DNA of 64,000 nt from Prosthecobacter sp. (GTDB taxonomy: Bacteria; Verrucomicrobiota; Verrucomicrobiia; Verrucomicrobiales; Verrucomicrobiaceae), in NCBI GenBank assembly GCA_019186985.1, contig JABARQ010000030.1, positions 1 through 64,000 on the forward strand, written 5' to 3'. Positions 1 to 6,190 of the stretch are shown here, piece by piece; positions within the stretch are counted from its first letter, which is position 1; each line of letters opens with the position of its first letter. A program made the position numbers and the translations under genes. The notes under the pieces are model-generated. The model saw only the letters and a program-made list of their open reading frames with translations, ran no database searches and was not told the origin of the DNA.

Positions 1-1
1 T

Positions 2-115
2 TTGGAGGCACGAACACCCGAGCAACTAGGTGAAGCCATCAGCATTGCGTTCTCCAAAGTCACAGCCAAAGACGCCATGGGTTGGTTTGCCTCTTGTGGT
101 TATAGTATTATTTAA
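2..115 (+). mobile_element. IS630-family transposase, C-terminal end only
   Basis: The reading frame that enters from the left edge gives RTPEQLGEAISIAFSKV followed by TAKDAMGWFASCGYSII and a TAA stop. This is the typical end of an IS630-family DDE transposase, whose last residues often read WFAHCGY. Only 37 codons are inside the window, so the rest of the element lies upstream. The stop is followed in the same frame by Rhs-like coding sequence, suggesting the element inserted into that gene. IS630 elements insert at TA and duplicate it, but I could not place the terminal repeat. Confidence 0.75.
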
Positions 116-664
116 ATTGCTCTAGATGCCACGCGTGGATTTGGTGATACCATAAGTTTTGGATTAAGCAGGAATTTGAGAGGATCAATTTGGGGAAATC
201 GTGGTAATGTGCAAAATGGAGTTGCCTATACTATAGGCGAGGCATCTGGCATCGTATGGGGCATTGCGATTGGTGGCGCTGCTGGTGCGCGAGCCGCATT
301 ACCAAAGGGCGTTGGTAGAGAATTCTCACATGCAATTCCTGACCGCATCCTCAAAAAAGCAGGAGCTTGGATGACGGATAGGTTTGGTGAGTTAGGCAAA
401 CAGGCAGCGGGTTGGTTGCGAAAAGATTTCGGACGATCCAAGTTAAATGGAAATTATGTTTCGCCAGAGCGCCACTTTAAGCATGACCCATTCCGTTACC
501 CAAAGGGATGGCAAGAAATGGGTTCAAGGTATGGTGCGCCTCATAAGATATGGGATCGCCTCCCGACTGCAGTGAAAGGTGCAATGGCGGGAGGGTTTAT
601 TGTTGGGGCAAGTGCATTTCTTAATGAACCAAATATGGTAAGTTGTAGTTATGAGGGACTTTAA
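116..664 (+). pseudogene. Rhs/polymorphic-toxin C-terminal fragment
   Basis: An open frame directly after the IS630 transposase stop reads DATRGFGDTISFGLSRNLRG, then a glycine/alanine-rich hydrophobic stretch and a basic tail with HFKHDPFRYPKGW. The GFGDT...LSRNLRG part resembles the segment after the Rhs core, where the variable toxin tip begins. Tip residues rich in His, Trp and Arg (near nt 470-550) could be a toxin domain, but I do not recognise the family. A TTG at 176 could restart translation, giving 162 aa. The stretch is much more AT-rich than the rest of the window, consistent with acquired DNA. It has no N-terminal core here, so it is a remnant or a displaced tip. Confidence 0.5.
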
Positions 665-676
665 CAAGCAAGTAAG

Positions 677-1117
677 ATGAATATAATGCAATCATTTTGG
701 GATTGGCTGAGAGGAGGGTCAAAAGCATTTTATGCTTCAGAGCTCTTGGTTGTTCACTACATCGCACGTAATTTACCGGAAAAAGATGCAGAAGTCTTGA
801 AGGTCCAAGTTCGTACGTTGAGATTGGTGCAGCGACCCTCGAAACAAATGACTCTTTGCTTTTACCCAAAAGGTTGTTCTACACCTGTTTTTGAAAGTCC
901 AAACAACGAGGCGTGCCTTGCCATGGTTAAGTTGTCGTCCAAGGCCAAGCGAAAGCGGACGGTGAAGCTGATGGTTCATCATGGACGTCTTCATAGAATC
1001 GAAGGAGAAGTGCCATCTGATCTAACCGAAGCACAACTTTCAGAACTGCAACTATGGCCTTCAACTTTTGGCAAATCTGTTGCCGATGCATTGGACCGCT
1101 TGGAGCATGGCAAATGA
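677..1117 (+). CDS. Hypothetical protein, candidate immunity protein
   Basis: A 146-aa protein begins 12 nt after the Rhs-like tip. It is soluble, basic (many Lys and Arg), with no signal peptide or membrane segment. I recognise no family. Polymorphic-toxin loci usually place the immunity gene immediately downstream of the toxin tip, and both the spacing and the shared low GC fit that. The role is inferred from position alone. Confidence 0.5.
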   Translation: MNIMQSFWDWLRGGSKAFYASELLVVHYIARNLPEKDAEVLKVQVRTLRLVQRPSKQMTLCFYPKGCSTPVFESPNNEACLAMVKLSSKAKRKRTVKLMVHHGRLHRIEGEVPSDLTEAQLSELQLWPSTFGKSVADALDRLEHGK

Positions 1118-1755
1118 CCTGTCTCCCTGAGACAGGAACGGCTTGGTTGAAGCAATGGAAATGTGGAACAAACTGACTCTGCAACATTCTGCTAGAATGG
1201 GTAGCTTCCCACTTTGTCGCGGCGAGGGAAAGGCTTTTCCCAGCCGATAGCCGGTGCTCAGCAATCATCAAGCGTAGCGCCATTCGGCGCTGCTGGCGCG
1301 GGTGGTTCAAGCTGCCGGTAAAACCGCATCATGGCCCGCAGGCAAGGGCTTTGATCAACTCCGCCGCCAGGTAGCAAAGGTCAGGTAATTTACACCTGCC
1401 AGCGCGGTGAACTTCGGACCGGACACCCCACTGCCACTCCGCCAGCACCACTCGCCCACCGGCATCCTGATGCAAGTTGATCATCCTCATTCATAGAGGC
1501 TGTAGCTCTCAAGCTATGACCTCAGTGTAGCCAGTAACTTCAGACGGAGCGCCGTCTGACATTTACGCTGAACCAGGACAAGGGTTTTTTAATGGATATG
1601 AAATGGCTACGACAAGCTCGCCCCGGAACCAGTAAGACTCCCTGATCTGCCCCCGGAGTTTGAGCCAGTTTCTATGAGAGTCTGGCGGTGACTTGCGGCT
1701 TGGTTTGGGGGTTCGGTTTGTTTGGGGGAGTTGTGCTGCCTTTCGGCTGCTTCCG
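1118..1755. other. Non-coding stretch between toxin remnant and IS3 remnant
   Basis: I see no convincing gene in these roughly 640 bases. Short open frames on both strands have no recognisable motif. The stretch holds one small hairpin (1540-1559) and the left arm of a larger inverted repeat (1733-1749). GC rises from left to right, so the boundary between AT-rich toxin DNA and GC-rich IS DNA lies here. Confidence 0.5.
1540..1559. repeat. Small perfect hairpin
   Basis: TCAGACGG and CCGTCTGA form an 8-bp stem around a 4-nt loop. There is no T-run immediately next to it, so it is not a standard intrinsic terminator on either strand. Confidence 0.5.
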
Positions 1756-1783
1756 CTACGCTCCGACAGCCGAAAGGCAGCAC
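1733..1783. repeat. 17-bp perfect inverted repeat at the 3' end of the IS3 remnant
   Basis: The 17 bases at 1733-1749 (GTGCTGCCTTTCGGCTG) are the exact reverse complement of 1767-1783, separated by 17 nt. The repeat overlaps the last codons of the IS3 transposase fragment. It could fold into a strong hairpin in the mRNA of either strand. No T-run follows. Confidence 0.7.
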
Positions 1784-2214
1784 TGCGCGAACTCCGCTGG
1801 CGGCTGGTAGTCCAGTGACGAATGAAGCCGCTGTTCATTGTAGCTGCGGCGATAGTCCCTGCCCAGCACTTTCGCCTCGGCCAGTGTGGCGAAGATTTCT
1901 CGGTTGAGAAGCTCGTCCCGCAGGCGGCTGTTGAAGCTCTCGCTGTAGGCGTTCTGCCACGGACTGCCCGGTTCGATGTGGAGCGTCTGGAACCCTTGCC
2001 CTGCGATCCATTCGCGCACAGCCTTGGCGATGAACTCCGGCCCGTTGTCGCTGCGGATATACGCAGGCGCCCCGCGCTCCGCCACGGCGGCTGCCAGCAC
2101 TCGCACCACGTCCTTGGCCTCCATTCTTCGCTCGACCTCCAGGGCCACGCTCTCGCGCGTGAACTCGTCGCAGATGGGCAGCCATTTCAGACGCCTGCCA
2201 TCCTCCGTCTGGTC
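1756..2214 (-). pseudogene. IS3-family transposase (OrfB), truncated
   Basis: The minus strand encodes the end of an IS3-family integrase-core transposase: DQTEDGRRLKWLPICDEFTR, then IRSDNGPEF (second catalytic Asp), PGSPWQNAYSESFNSRLRDE (catalytic Glu region) and the final YNEQRLHSSLDYQPPAEFA. The N-terminal half, with the first catalytic Asp, is missing. The frame breaks exactly at the left inverted repeat of the IS66 element at 2215. The open frame continues to about 2382, but that part is IS66 sequence. The missing half is not found beyond the right end of IS66, so sequence was deleted as well as interrupted. Confidence 0.85.
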
Positions 2215-2235
2215 GTAAGCGTCACGCGCAGCGCC
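2215..2235 (+). repeat. IS66 left inverted repeat
   Basis: It begins GTAAGCGTCACGCGCAGC and matches the reverse complement of 4503-4523 at 20 of 21 positions. Confidence 0.9.
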
Positions 2236-2286
2236 CTGTGAACTGGGTGGCAGGCGGAGGCGGGCGGAGCGAGAGGCGAGGCACTT

Positions 2287-2606
2287 ATGGGAACCAAAGC
2301 GATGATCTTGAAAGGTGGCGCGCGCAGGCGCGCTGCGGTGCCCGCCGCGCGGCAGGCGGAGCTGGTGCGGGAGTTTGAGCACAGCGATCTTTCCGCGCCG
2401 CAGTTTGCCGCCAGCGCAGGCATGAGCGCCAGCAGCCTTTGCGCGCCGAGCCCCCCGCCTGGCTGGAGGCGGTGACAGAGACCTGCGGCGGCGAGGAGGC
2501 CGTCACGCTGCGGCTGCCGGGCGGCGCCACGGTGGAGATCGCGCGCCCGCGCCAGGCCGCCCTGGTGGCACATCTGCTCAAAGCCATCACCGCAATGCCA
2601 TGCTGA
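2287..2606 (+). pseudogene. tnpA: IS66 accessory protein TnpA, internally deleted
   Basis: The N-terminal part reads ARQAELVREFEHSDLSAPQF, the helix-turn-helix start of IS66 TnpA. The C-terminal part (LRLPGGATVEIARPRQAALV) lies in a different frame and ends at 2606. The switch falls near 2440-2460, right after SASSL, and the residues that normally link the two halves are absent. This looks like an internal deletion with a frame change. The gene overlaps the start of tnpB. Confidence 0.75.
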
Positions 2607-2871
2607 GCTTCACCGGCAGCTTGAAGGTTTTCATCGCGCTGGAACCCTGCGACATGCGCAAGGGCTTCGAGGGCCTGCACGCGGCGGTCTGCGAGCAGCT
2701 CAAGGAGCAGGTGCGCGGCGGCGGGCTCTTTGTGTTCGCCAACCGGCGGCGCACCCGGGCCAGACGAAGCTGCGGCTCACCCCGGAGGCCTTCGCGCTGC
2801 TCACCGACGGCATCGACATGCATGGGGCAAGGCCGCGCGCGTGGTATGAGCGCGGCGATGAGCCAAGTTAG
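2600..2871 (+). pseudogene. tnpB: IS66 accessory protein TnpB, internally deleted
   Basis: The start (FIALEPCDMRKGFEGLHAAV and GGLFVFANRRRT) is classic IS66 Orf2. After about nt 2755 the frame changes, and the remainder (KLRLTPEAFALLTDGIDMHG, ending at 2871) is in another frame. The normal centre, with the KVLYWDGTG-type segment, is missing. The product is probably inactive. It is read in the same direction as tnpC, 61 nt upstream. Confidence 0.75.
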
Positions 2872-2932
2872 ATTTTGGATGACTTGCCGGTTGCAGGGAG
2901 GTCCGTGACATGTTTATGCCAGGCACACGCCG

Positions 2933-4516
2933 ATGCCTGAGATGACGCCGCTTGAAGCCCGCCTGACAAAGGAGGTCGAGGCGCTGCGGCAGGAGAACAA
3001 GCTGCTCAGGGAAAAGATCGACCTGCTGGTGCGGCGAGTGTTTGGGGCGAGCAGCGAAAGGCTTGATGCCGACCAGCTGCTGCTGGCGCTGGAGGGCTTG
3101 GAGGCAAAAAAGCCCGAAGCCTCCAGCGGCGCCCTCGCCGCCTTGGAGGCTGAACCGGAGAAGGCCGCGAAGCCCGCGCGCAAGGCCGGGAAGAAGGGCG
3201 GCCTCACCGATGAGCTGCTCGACTCGCTGCCCGCGCAGGAAGTGGTGCTCGTGCCCGATGAGGTGCGGGCCGAGCCGGAGGCCTGGCGCCTGGTGGACGA
3301 GCAGGTCACCAGGCAGCTCGACTATGAGCCCGCGCGCTATGTGTGCCGCAAGATCATCCGCAAGCGCTACGCGCGCATCGAGCTGCCGCATCTGCCGCCG
3401 GTCATCGCGCCGCTGCCTGTCATGCTGGAGCGCGGCAAAGCCGGCCCGGGTTTGCTCGCCTCGATCCTCACCGCCAAATACTGCGATCACCTGCCTCTTT
3501 ACCGCCAGCAGCAGGCCGCCAAGTGGCGGCACGGCATCGAACTGAGCCGCCAGGACATGTCACGCTGGGTGGGGCAGGCCGCCGATTGGCTGCGGCCGAT
3601 CTATCAAGACATCCTCGGCAGCATGTGGGGCGACGGGTATGCGCAGGTCGATGAGTCAGTGATCAAATACCTGGACCCTGGCGCAGGACGGGCGCAGCAC
3701 GGCTACTTCTGGACGATCAAACGCCCCGGGGGTGACGCGGCCTTTCACTGGGCCACCACACGTGCGGCGAAGGTCCTGGAGAACATCCTCCCGGCTGACT
3801 TCAGCGGCATCATCCAGTGCGACGGCTACGGCGCCCACCCCGCTTTTGCGAAGCGGCACGGGCAACCCATCCGGCTGGCCGCCTGCTGGGCGCACGCCCG
3901 GCGCGAGTTCGTGGAAGCCAGCCAGACCGGGGCGAACAAGGCCGACGCGCTGCTCATCGTGAGGCTCATGGGTCAACTCTACGCCATTGAGTCACGGCTC
4001 GGAGGGCACAGGGCGGGCGCCAAGCTGCGCGCCGTGATCCGCCGTGCCGAGAGCCAGCCCGTCATGGACCGCATCGGCGCGATCTTGAAGCACTGGAAGA
4101 AGCGCCGCCGCCACCTTCCCGCCAGCCAGATGGGCAAAGCCATCCAATACACGCTCACCGTGTGGGACGGGCTGCGCGTGTTCCTTGAGGACGGGCGCGT
4201 CGAGATTGACAACAACCATGTCGAGAACGCCATCCGCCCGACCGCCGTGGGGAAGAAAAACTGGCTGTTCATCGGCGATGCGCAAGCGGGTGAACGCAGC
4301 GCCATCGTGTTCACGGTGATCGAAGCCTGCCGCCGTCGCGGCATGGATCCCTTTGAGTATCTGCGCGACGTGTTCACCCGGATGCCGACAATGGCCGCGC
4401 AGGACTACGCAAACCTCGCGCCCGAGGAATGGGCCAAGGCACGCACACCGGCCAAAACCACCAGCAAAGCACCAGCCGCCGCCGACGCTATCAATCAGCA
4501 AAGGCGCTGTGCGTGA
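2933..4516 (+). CDS. tnpC: IS66-family transposase TnpC
   Basis: A full-length 527-aa DDE transposase. It opens with a leucine-rich coiled coil (EVEALRQENKLLREKIDLLV), followed by a linker with GKKGGLTDELLDSLP. The catalytic core has VDESVIKYL (first Asp, near nt 3650), IIQCDGYGAH (second Asp, near nt 3815) and EIDNNHVENAIRP (Glu region, near nt 4205). The C-terminal IS66 tail, AFLGDAQ-like in this family, reads WLFIGDAQAGERSA. The stop codon lies inside the right inverted repeat. With tnpA and tnpB damaged, transposition probably needs help from another copy. Confidence 0.93.
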   Translation: MPEMTPLEARLTKEVEALRQENKLLREKIDLLVRRVFGASSERLDADQLLLALEGLEAKKPEASSGALAALEAEPEKAAKPARKAGKKGGLTDELLDSLPAQEVVLVPDEVRAEPEAWRLVDEQVTRQLDYEPARYVCRKIIRKRYARIELPHLPPVIAPLPVMLERGKAGPGLLASILTAKYCDHLPLYRQQQAAKWRHGIELSRQDMSRWVGQAADWLRPIYQDILGSMWGDGYAQVDESVIKYLDPGAGRAQHGYFWTIKRPGGDAAFHWATTRAAKVLENILPADFSGIIQCDGYGAHPAFAKRHGQPIRLAACWAHARREFVEASQTGANKADALLIVRLMGQLYAIESRLGGHRAGAKLRAVIRRAESQPVMDRIGAILKHWKKRRRHLPASQMGKAIQYTLTVWDGLRVFLEDGRVEIDNNHVENAIRPTAVGKKNWLFIGDAQAGERSAIVFTVIEACRRRGMDPFEYLRDVFTRMPTMAAQDYANLAPEEWAKARTPAKTTSKAPAAADAINQQRRCA

Positions 4517-4523
4517 CGCTTAC
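4503..4523 (-). repeat. IS66 right inverted repeat
   Basis: Reverse complement of the left repeat with one mismatch. It includes the tnpC stop codon (4514-4516). Confidence 0.9.
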
Positions 4524-4717
4524 GGTTGATGAGACAGTCGCCTCACGGCTGGCTCACCCCTTCGTGGCTGCCTGTCGGCAGTCTATCTCGCCGGGACGCC
4601 ACCCGGCTCGGTTCCCCGGCCCTCGCTCCGTCGGGTTGGCGGCGGTGGGTGCTCGTGGTGCGTGAGCGTGTGGCTGCTTTCGGCCATACCATGACGCTGC
4701 CGACTACCAGAAAGGGG

Positions 4718-4752
4718 TTGACGCTTTGATGGTGTGGACATAATTTGTCCAC
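4718..4752 (+). promoter_or_regulatory. Promoter and operator of the toxin-antitoxin operon
   Basis: A -35-like TTGACG (4718-4723) and a -10-like CATAAT (4739-4744) lie just before the antitoxin ATG at 4756. The -10 sits within a 7-bp inverted repeat, GTGGACA (4734-4740) and TGTCCAC (4746-4752), with a 5-nt centre. This is the expected place for an autoregulatory operator bound by the antitoxin. The predicted transcription start (about 4751) leaves only a few bases before ATG, so the message may be leaderless. The spacer is 15 bp, a little short for sigma-70. Confidence 0.6.
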
Positions 4753-4755
4753 ATT

Positions 4756-5013
4756 ATGAAAACCGTGACCGTCCGAGACTTGCGTAACTCCTTCTCGATG
4801 CTTGAAGCATGGCTTTTGGAGGGGGAAGACATTCGTATCGAGAAGCGTGGCCAGCCGATTGGGATGCTCACCGCATGGCGTGCTGACGCCTCCGCACGGC
4901 CCACAAAGCCGGACTTCGCGGCCCGGCGGCGGGCGATCTGGGGTGACCGCGTCTTTACTGAAGCGGAAGTGGCGGCGATGCGAGCTGATGAACTCGAAGG
5001 GGAGGAAGGATGA
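4756..5013 (+). CDS. Type II antitoxin, Phd/YefM-like
   Basis: An 85-aa protein. The N-terminus, KTVTVRDLRNSFSMLEAWL, followed by IRIEKRGQPIGML, matches the Phd/YefM fold, a DNA-binding strand-helix unit. The acidic C-terminus (ELEGEEG) would be the toxin-neutralising tail. It overlaps the VapC start by 4 nt (ATGA), so the two are translationally coupled. It should repress its own operon through the inverted repeat just upstream. Confidence 0.85.
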   Translation: MKTVTVRDLRNSFSMLEAWLLEGEDIRIEKRGQPIGMLTAWRADASARPTKPDFAARRRAIWGDRVFTEAEVAAMRADELEGEEG

Positions 5014-5462
5014 GCTGTTTCCCCGACACTTCATTCCTCTGCGCGCTGTATCGGACTCAGGTCAACTCTCCACGCGCCGATCAGTTCATGGCCGGGCTGA
5101 GTGGCGCGTTGCCAGTGTCGAGCCTGTTGCTGCTGGAGTTCCGGCAGTCGGTCCGCCTCCAGATTCGGCTGCATCTTAATGACCGCAGCAAAGGCTTCGC
5201 ACAAAGGGATGGGCAGCAAATGCTGAATGACCTCCAGATCGACCTCAATGCGGGCCTGCTCACGACGATCCCTGTGGATTGGTCGGCTGTGCATCAGAGG
5301 GCGGAGGCACTGAGCAGTGCCCATACTCCCGCCGCCGGGCATCGGCTTGCGGACATCCTTCATGTGGCCACTGCGCTACACCTCGGTGCTGCGGAGTTCC
5401 TGACGTTTGATGCCAACCAGAGGAAGCTCGCCGAGGCTGAAGGACTCGTAGTGCCGGTATGA
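5010..5462 (+). CDS. vapC: PIN-domain toxin ribonuclease, VapC-like
   Basis: A 150-aa PIN-domain protein. The acidic metal-binding set is visible: D6 (FPDTSFL), E43 (LLLLEFRQ), D115 (HRLADILHVA) and D134 (LTFDANQ). VapC toxins cleave tRNA or rRNA using Mg2+ held by these residues. A strong GGAGGAAGG sequence lies directly before the ATG, one of the few clear ribosome binding sites in the window. Start and stop overlap both neighbours by 4 nt, forming a tight three-gene unit. Confidence 0.9.
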   Translation: MSCFPDTSFLCALYRTQVNSPRADQFMAGLSGALPVSSLLLLEFRQSVRLQIRLHLNDRSKGFAQRDGQQMLNDLQIDLNAGLLTTIPVDWSAVHQRAEALSSAHTPAAGHRLADILHVATALHLGAAEFLTFDANQRKLAEAEGLVVPV

Positions 5463-5901
5463 CGGGTGTTGTCCAGCGGCTACGATGGCTTGGGCTGCTC
5501 CTCTTGAGCTTCACATGCCTTACGATGGGCCATGCTGCGTCGTTGGAGAAGTATGATTTGGATGCTCAGGCTCCTGCCGCAAAGACTGCAGGACGAACTG
5601 GAGTTTACAGTGCGGTCGAAAACGGTGTGACCAAGTATGTTGGAATCACTGATGATATCGCAGCCCGCGCGGCAGCTCACCTCAGACAGAAAGGCATTGT
5701 GATCAACGAACACCCGGACTCTCAAACCTTGCACGGGCTGACGCGAGGGCAGTGGAGCAAGTTCTAATCGAGTTTCACGGCCTTGGTGAAAACGGGAGGA
5801 CATTGATAAACAAGATCATGTCCGGGGCCATCGGAACAACCACCCTCGGAAGGAATATCCACGAGGAGATTCCACGAGCTGTGCCTGCTCCAGGGCAATA
5901 A
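5459..5901 (+). pseudogene. Exported GIY-YIG nuclease-like protein, frameshifted
   Basis: The gene starts on the VapC stop (ATGA overlap). The first frame gives a signal peptide (LLLLSFTCLTMGHAA), then TGVYSAVENGVTKYVGITDD and RAAAHLRQKG. This matches a GIY-YIG domain (GVY for GIY, YVG for YIG, then a conserved Arg). That frame stops at 5767. The plus-one frame continues the domain with AVEQVLIEFHGLGENGRTLI and NKI, which carry the conserved Glu and the terminal Asn-Lys, and ends at 5901. The break is near 5745-5755. Without repair the catalytic Glu is lost. A sequencing error is possible. Confidence 0.65.
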
Positions 5902-6190
5902 AAAGGCCTGTGCCTGACGAGAGGCAAAAATCCGGAAGGATTCAGAAATTGGCTTCCTGGGTCGTCGGACATTCCGGCTCCCGTCGCGAACCAGGGCCGG
6001 GAAGGCTCAAGGCCCAGCGTACAATGACCCGGGAAGGTCCCAGCTTGCCAGAGCCCAGGGCGGGACTGCTGGAGTGGTGTGATGAGCGGCAGCGGTACCT
6101 GCATGTCTCCGCCGTCATGCGGTCACACTTTCCTGCGGACGGTCTAGTTGAGGGTGGCGGTACCGCCTTGAAATCATTCCCTTCCCTTCC

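Larger units (their letters stand above)
2215..4523 (+). mobile_element. IS66-family insertion sequence
   Basis: A 2309-bp element is bounded by 21-bp inverted repeats that differ at one base and begin GTAAGCGTCACG, the IS66 signature. It holds the usual tnpA-tnpB-tnpC order on the plus strand. tnpC is intact, but tnpA and tnpB each carry an internal lesion. The 8 bases outside the ends (GTCTGGTC left, GGTTGATG right) do not match, so the expected 8-bp target duplication is absent. A deletion or recombination next to the element is likely. Confidence 0.9.

Noticed and set aside
1540..1559. Intrinsic terminator for the toxin/immunity remnant
   Set aside because: The hairpin has no adjacent T-run and is over 400 nt from the stop codon.
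2430..2470. Programmed frameshift in IS66 tnpA
   Set aside because: Family residues are missing at the junction, so it is a deletion rather than recoding.
2207..4531. 8-bp target duplication around IS66
   Set aside because: GTCTGGTC and GGTTGATG do not match.
5740..5770. Programmed frameshift in the GIY-YIG gene
   Set aside because: No slippery heptamer or downstream structure is evident; an ordinary frameshift or sequencing error is simpler.
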